From the NCBI RefSeq assembly GCF_003258835.1, contig NZ_NPEV01000040.1, positions 1 through 54,335 on the forward strand: a stretch of DNA of 54,335 nucleotides. Reading direction: 5' to 3'. Position 1 is the stretch's first letter. The number at the start of each line of letters is the position of its first letter. The position numbers were made by a program, and so were the translations under genes. The notes under the pieces were generated by a model that saw only the letters and a list, made by a program, of their open reading frames with translations, was not told the DNA's origin and ran no database searches. The DNA is from Rhodobium orientis. Lineage in GTDB: Bacteria; Pseudomonadota; Alphaproteobacteria; Rhizobiales; Rhodobiaceae. Of the stretch, positions 51,398-54,335 are shown piece after piece.

Positions 51398-52609
51398 CTA
51401 CTGGCTCTTGGAAGCGTCGAAGACCACGGCAGGATAGGGGCGGAATTCCTGCACCAGCTCGAATCCGTCGGCCGTTGCCTGGATGATGCCCTCCTGGCGC
51501 GTGCCGCGATGGTCGCCCGGCTTGAACGTCACGCCGCGGGCACCGCCCACCGCTGCTCCGTCCAGGGTCTCCAATGCGGCGACCAGGTTTTCCCGCGTCA
51601 ATTCCTTGCCGGAGGCGAGCAGGGCCTCGAACCCCTTGTGGAAGATCGCGGCATTGCTCCAGCCATTGAGGCCGAAGACGCCGACCGGATCATCGGGGTA
51701 GTATTTCGCCATGGCGTCGCGATAGGCCGCAATCTCCGGCTCGTCGCTGGAGACCGGCAGCAGCCAGGACGAGAAATAGACGCCGTCCAGAAGCCCGCCC
51801 GTCAGCTTGCGCGTCGACGGGTCGGCCGTGAAGAACGGCGCGAACCATTTCACGTCGAGCCCCTGCAGGTCGGCCGCCTTGAGGGCGGCGGCGAGGTTGG
51901 CGTTCGATCCGAACAGGATCACCGCCTCGGCACCGGAATTGGCGACGCGGCGGATATGGGGGCTGAAATTCGTCGTCTTGACGTCGAACGGCACGGATTC
52001 GGCGAGCTCCTTGCCGGCCTTGGCCATATAGGCGTCGACGCCGCGCTGGGCCGACTTGCCGAGCTCGTCGTTTTCCCACAGCAGCGCCACCTTGGTCAGC
52101 CCGAGATCGCTGATCGCGTAGTCGAGGTTCGAGGCGGCGGACCAACCATAGTCCGGCAGCAGCGGAAACACCGTCGGCTCGACGAAGAACGCGCTGGCGC
52201 CACCGATCGGGCCGACGACCGGAAGCCCGACCTCGCGCGCATAGGGAAGCACGGCGACGTTCGTTGCCGTGCCGATCGGCGCCGACAGGGCAAATATCCC
52301 GTCGTCCTCGACCATCTGGCGCGTGACGGCAACGGACCGGGCCGGATCGTAGCCGTCATCCTTCGTGACGTAGTTCACGGTCCAGCCGTCGATGCCGCCG
52401 TTCTCGTTCAGGTTCTTGTAGTACGCATCGGCGGCGTGGGTCAGGATTGCATAGAACGGCACCGGCCCCGTCACCGGCGTGAACGCTCCGACGGTAACGA
52501 CCTTGTTTTCCTGATCGATACCGATTTCCGCGCCTGCCACCGGCCCGGCAAAGGTGCCGGCTGCGAGCGCAACGGCGGCACATACCGCCCCCCTCAACTT
52601 CGGAAACAT
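51398..52609 (-). CDS. livK: HAAT periplasmic binding protein (LivK type)
   Basis: 403 aa. Signal peptide to about residue 26 (CAAVALAAGTFAGPVAGA). The mature protein has the LivK/type I fold: VTVGAFTPVTGPVPFYA, the LNENGGIDG, VTRQMVEDDGIFALSAPIG and WENDELGKSAQRGVDAYM stretches. ATG 52609 chosen because GGAGG precedes it at a good distance. First gene of the operon livK-SDR-HIBADH-livHMGF-MBL. A TAATGCACTAA site lies about 70 bp upstream. Ligand probably a small carboxylic acid rather than an amino acid, given the enzymes. Confidence 0.9.
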   Translation of the reverse strand: MFPKLRGAVCAAVALAAGTFAGPVAGAEIGIDQENKVVTVGAFTPVTGPVPFYAILTHAADAYYKNLNENGGIDGWTVNYVTKDDGYDPARSVAVTRQMVEDDGIFALSAPIGTATNVAVLPYAREVGLPVVGPIGGASAFFVEPTVFPLLPDYGWSAASNLDYAISDLGLTKVALLWENDELGKSAQRGVDAYMAKAGKELAESVPFDVKTTNFSPHIRRVANSGAEAVILFGSNANLAAALKAADLQGLDVKWFAPFFTADPSTRKLTGGLLDGVYFSSWLLPVSSDEPEIAAYRDAMAKYYPDDPVGVFGLNGWSNAAIFHKGFEALLASGKELTRENLVAALETLDGAAVGGARGVTFKPGDHRGTRQEGIIQATADGFELVQEFRPYPAVVFDASKSQ

Positions 52610-52677
52610 CTGTACTCCTCCCATGGATTTTTTTTCGCGAATGACGATAGTCGCGCTTATGGGGCCGCGTCAATATA

Positions 52678-52688
52678 TAATGCACTAA
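52678..52688. promoter_or_regulatory. GntR operator TAATGCACTAA before livK
   Basis: One-mismatch form of TAATGCATTA within the AT-rich divergent region, 69 bp before the livK start. Confidence 0.6.
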
Positions 52689-52793
52689 TATTCTGGCCCA
52701 TCTGATCGAAAACGAAAAAATCGCACCAGGAATGCCAATTTCCGCCCTTTTCGCTCCATCAGCGCTGGGACGTGAGCACGATATTTCGATATA

Positions 52794-52803
52794 TAATGCA
52801 TTT
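52794..52803. promoter_or_regulatory. GntR operator ATAATGCATT before the CoA-transferase gene
   Basis: Lies 85 bp before the plus-strand CoA-transferase start, in TATATAATGCATTTTT. Same core AATGCATT as the perfect sites. Confidence 0.6.
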
Positions 52804-52887
52804 TTTGTTGCGCGCGAAGCGCCGCCATGAGAGTCATTCGGCCAGTACGCCGCCGAGGAAGCGGCATCGTGGAAGCGGGAGAGCGCC

Positions 52888-54114
52888 ATGGACAATCCAG
52901 TCCTGAAGGGAAAAACAATCATCGAACTGGGCAGCATGATCGCGGCCCCCTTTGCCACGCACATTCTGCAGCAGATGGGCGCCGAGGTCATAAAGATCGA
53001 ACCGCCGGCGGGGGAAACCACGCGCAAGCTGGTGCGCGGCGGGCCGAGCGGCAGCTACCTTGCCTTCAACCGGGGAAAGAAGAGCCTTTGCCTCGACCTG
53101 CAGTCCGGGGCCGGCAGGGAGATCTTCCGCAAGCTGGTCAGCGAGGCGGACATCGTCGTGCACAATCTCTCGCCCAGCGCCGCACGAAAGCTCGGCGCCA
53201 CCTTTGCGGACTGCAACGCCCTCAATCCGGATATCATCTTCTGCCATATCAAGGGCTATGGCGCCGGTCCCCTCGCCGAAGAAGTCGCATCGAACCCGAT
53301 TGCCGAAGCGGCGACCGGCGTCATGTTCTCCAACCGGGTGGACGGGCGCCCGTCCCGGCTGGGGCCGTCCTACCACGACCAGTTCGCGGGATGTTATGCG
53401 GCCATTGCCATCCTTGCGACGTTGCTTGCCGGGGCTGAGGGCGAGCGCAACATCGAACTTGGCCTTTACGAGACCGGCCTGCACATTGCCGCGCGGGACC
53501 TGTTGGCCGTCCAGTTGAAATCGCAACTGCTGGGCCGTCCCGAAACGGAGCCTTCGGCGGAATTCAGCATTCCCGGATACGGCGCCTATGAGACCTCGGA
53601 CGGCAGGTGGATCTACCTCGTGATGCTGAGCGACGACCACTGGCGCAAGTTCTGCGCCGCCGCGGGCATCGATCCCGATCCGGCTCTCGACACCCTGCGT
53701 GCCCGCCGGAAAGCACGGCCGCAGGTGGAGGCCATCGTGCGCTCTGCCGTTTCCGGCTTCACCTATGACGACCTGGCCGAACGGTTGTCGGCAAGCGGTG
53801 TCGGCCATACCGAAGTCCTCTCGGCTGACCGCGTGCTGGCCACCCCTCAAGCGCAGGCCCCCGGAAAGATTTCCGGTTTTTCCTTCAAGGATTTCGAGTT
53901 CGAGACGCCGGACCTGCCGCTGCCCTCCCTGTTGCGGGACGACGGCCTTTCGCACGGCCCCCCCTTGCTCGGCGAGGATACCGAAAGCCTCCTTGCCCGG
54001 CTGGGCTACGACGCTGATGCGATCGCAGGCATCCTTCAGTCCGGCGCGGCCGTGGCCGCAGACCCGCATGCCGAACTCTGGGCACGGCCGAAGGAGGCAA
54101 AAACCGGGACGTGA
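52888..54114 (+). CDS. CaiB/BaiF family III CoA-transferase, third copy
   Basis: 408 aa. Typical opening GKTIIELGSMIAAPFATHIL and LQQMGAEVIKIEPPAGETTR; catalytic Asp164 in GPSYHDQFAGCYAAIAILA; GERNIELGLYETGL follows. Independent transcription unit divergent from livK, with its own copy of the GntR palindrome. It probably activates the imported acid, or recycles CoA to or from a product, beside the paired transferases at 40230-42619. The end is followed by a perfect hairpin. Confidence 0.9.
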   Translation: MDNPVLKGKTIIELGSMIAAPFATHILQQMGAEVIKIEPPAGETTRKLVRGGPSGSYLAFNRGKKSLCLDLQSGAGREIFRKLVSEADIVVHNLSPSAARKLGATFADCNALNPDIIFCHIKGYGAGPLAEEVASNPIAEAATGVMFSNRVDGRPSRLGPSYHDQFAGCYAAIAILATLLAGAEGERNIELGLYETGLHIAARDLLAVQLKSQLLGRPETEPSAEFSIPGYGAYETSDGRWIYLVMLSDDHWRKFCAAAGIDPDPALDTLRARRKARPQVEAIVRSAVSGFTYDDLAERLSASGVGHTEVLSADRVLATPQAQAPGKISGFSFKDFEFETPDLPLPSLLRDDGLSHGPPLLGEDTESLLARLGYDADAIAGILQSGAAVAADPHAELWARPKEAKTGT

Positions 54115-54181
54115 GCCGCAGGCCGCGGGGCGATGGGACGACCTGCCGGAGAGCGGCGGGGCACGGCAGGGCTAGAAGCAT

Positions 54182-54217
54182 GGTTTGCAGCCACCGTCCT
54201 TCCGGCGGCTGCAAACC
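54182..54217. terminator. Perfect 11-bp hairpin between convergent genes
   Basis: GGTTTGCAGCC and GGCTGCAAACC with a 14-nt loop. Sits between the CoA-transferase stop and the convergent acetate-kinase-like gene; likely bidirectional terminator although no T tract follows. Confidence 0.6.
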
Positions 54218-54229
54218 TGTGGGGAAATG

Positions 54230-54335
54230 TTACGCCGCGTTCCTGGCGTTCAGGAGAGTGACGGCGTGGCGTGCGATCATGAATTCCTCGTTGGTGTTGA
54301 TGATGTAGACGGGCAGCGATCCGGGGGCGGCGATC
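54230..54335 (-). CDS. ackA: Acetate/propionate kinase C-terminus (5' part outside window)
   Basis: Minus-strand codons from the window edge read IAAPGSLPVYIINTNEEFMI then ARHAVTLLNARNAA and TAA. The block P-V-x-I-I-x-T-N-E-E-x-M-I-A-R is the conserved end of acetate kinase (VIPTNEExMIARD/H). Only 35 codons are inside the window. The enzyme makes acetyl phosphate or acetate and ATP. It is convergent with the CoA-transferase and is probably not part of its regulon. Confidence 0.8.
   Translation of the reverse strand, partial: IAAPGSLPVYIINTNEEFMIARHAVTLLNARNAA

Noticed and set aside
1-54335. tRNA, rRNA, CRISPR array or replication/attachment site
   Set aside because: Looked for cloverleaf-type sequences, regular short repeats with spacers and integrase genes; none found.

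Overview
The window is high-GC DNA with densely packed, overlapping operons (many ATGA start/stop overlaps), Tat-type signal peptides, a GcvA-type LysR regulator, TRAP and HAAT transporters, and an intergenic palindrome containing the motif that reads CCGAAAACCGGTT on one strand. Together these suggest an alphaproteobacterium, probably of the Hyphomicrobiales; the genus cannot be told from the sequence. There are no rRNA, tRNA or CRISPR features. Nearly everything is uptake and catabolism of organic acids, amine- or amide-type compounds and iron chelates.

Region 1 (1-11300) is an iron-chelate locus: an enterochelin-esterase-like hydrolase cut by the window edge, an exbB-exbD-exbD-tonB operon, a FecCD-type ABC importer (binding protein, permease, ATPase), two small accessory genes, a TonB-dependent receptor, and a divergent AraC regulator.

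Region 2 (about 11.6-20.2 kb) looks like an inserted island between two diverged direct repeats of about 330 bp. It holds a TetR regulator, a PLP-dependent decarboxylase/lyase, a spermidine/putrescine-type ABC importer whose ATPase gene is frameshifted at a run of eight Cs, and a creatinase-like M24 hydrolase that lacks the usual metal-binding aspartates. About 1.1 kb of gene-free DNA follows.

Region 3 (20.7-29.6 kb) is a sugar-acid/polyol locus. An L-idonate-5-dehydrogenase-like enzyme, a mannitol-dehydrogenase-family enzyme and a DctQMP TRAP importer diverge from iolR-iolC. A GGAA-N6-TTCC palindrome lies in the divergent promoter. A broken iolA/mmsA fragment follows iolC.

Region 4 (29.8-38.5 kb) has a LysR regulator, an enolase-superfamily dehydratase/racemase, a second PotABCD-type importer and an amidase. 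It ends in a junk junction where the last ~40 codons of an IS5-type transposase abut the last 30 codons of a second AraC gene.

Region 5 (38.5-54.1 kb) is a CoA-ester catabolic regulon: three CaiB/BaiF CoA-transferases, two hotdog-fold hydratases, a CitE-like lyase, an isochorismatase-fold protein, a lactonase-like MBL hydrolase, two dehydrogenases, a complete branched-chain-amino-acid-type importer (LivKHMGF) and a GntR regulator. Copies of the palindrome TAATGCATTA, perfect or degenerate, lie before four transcription units, which ties them into one regulon. The gene content resembles itaconate/mesaconate (C5-dicarboxylate) degradation, but the substrate is not settled. The window ends in the C-terminus of an acetate-kinase-like gene.
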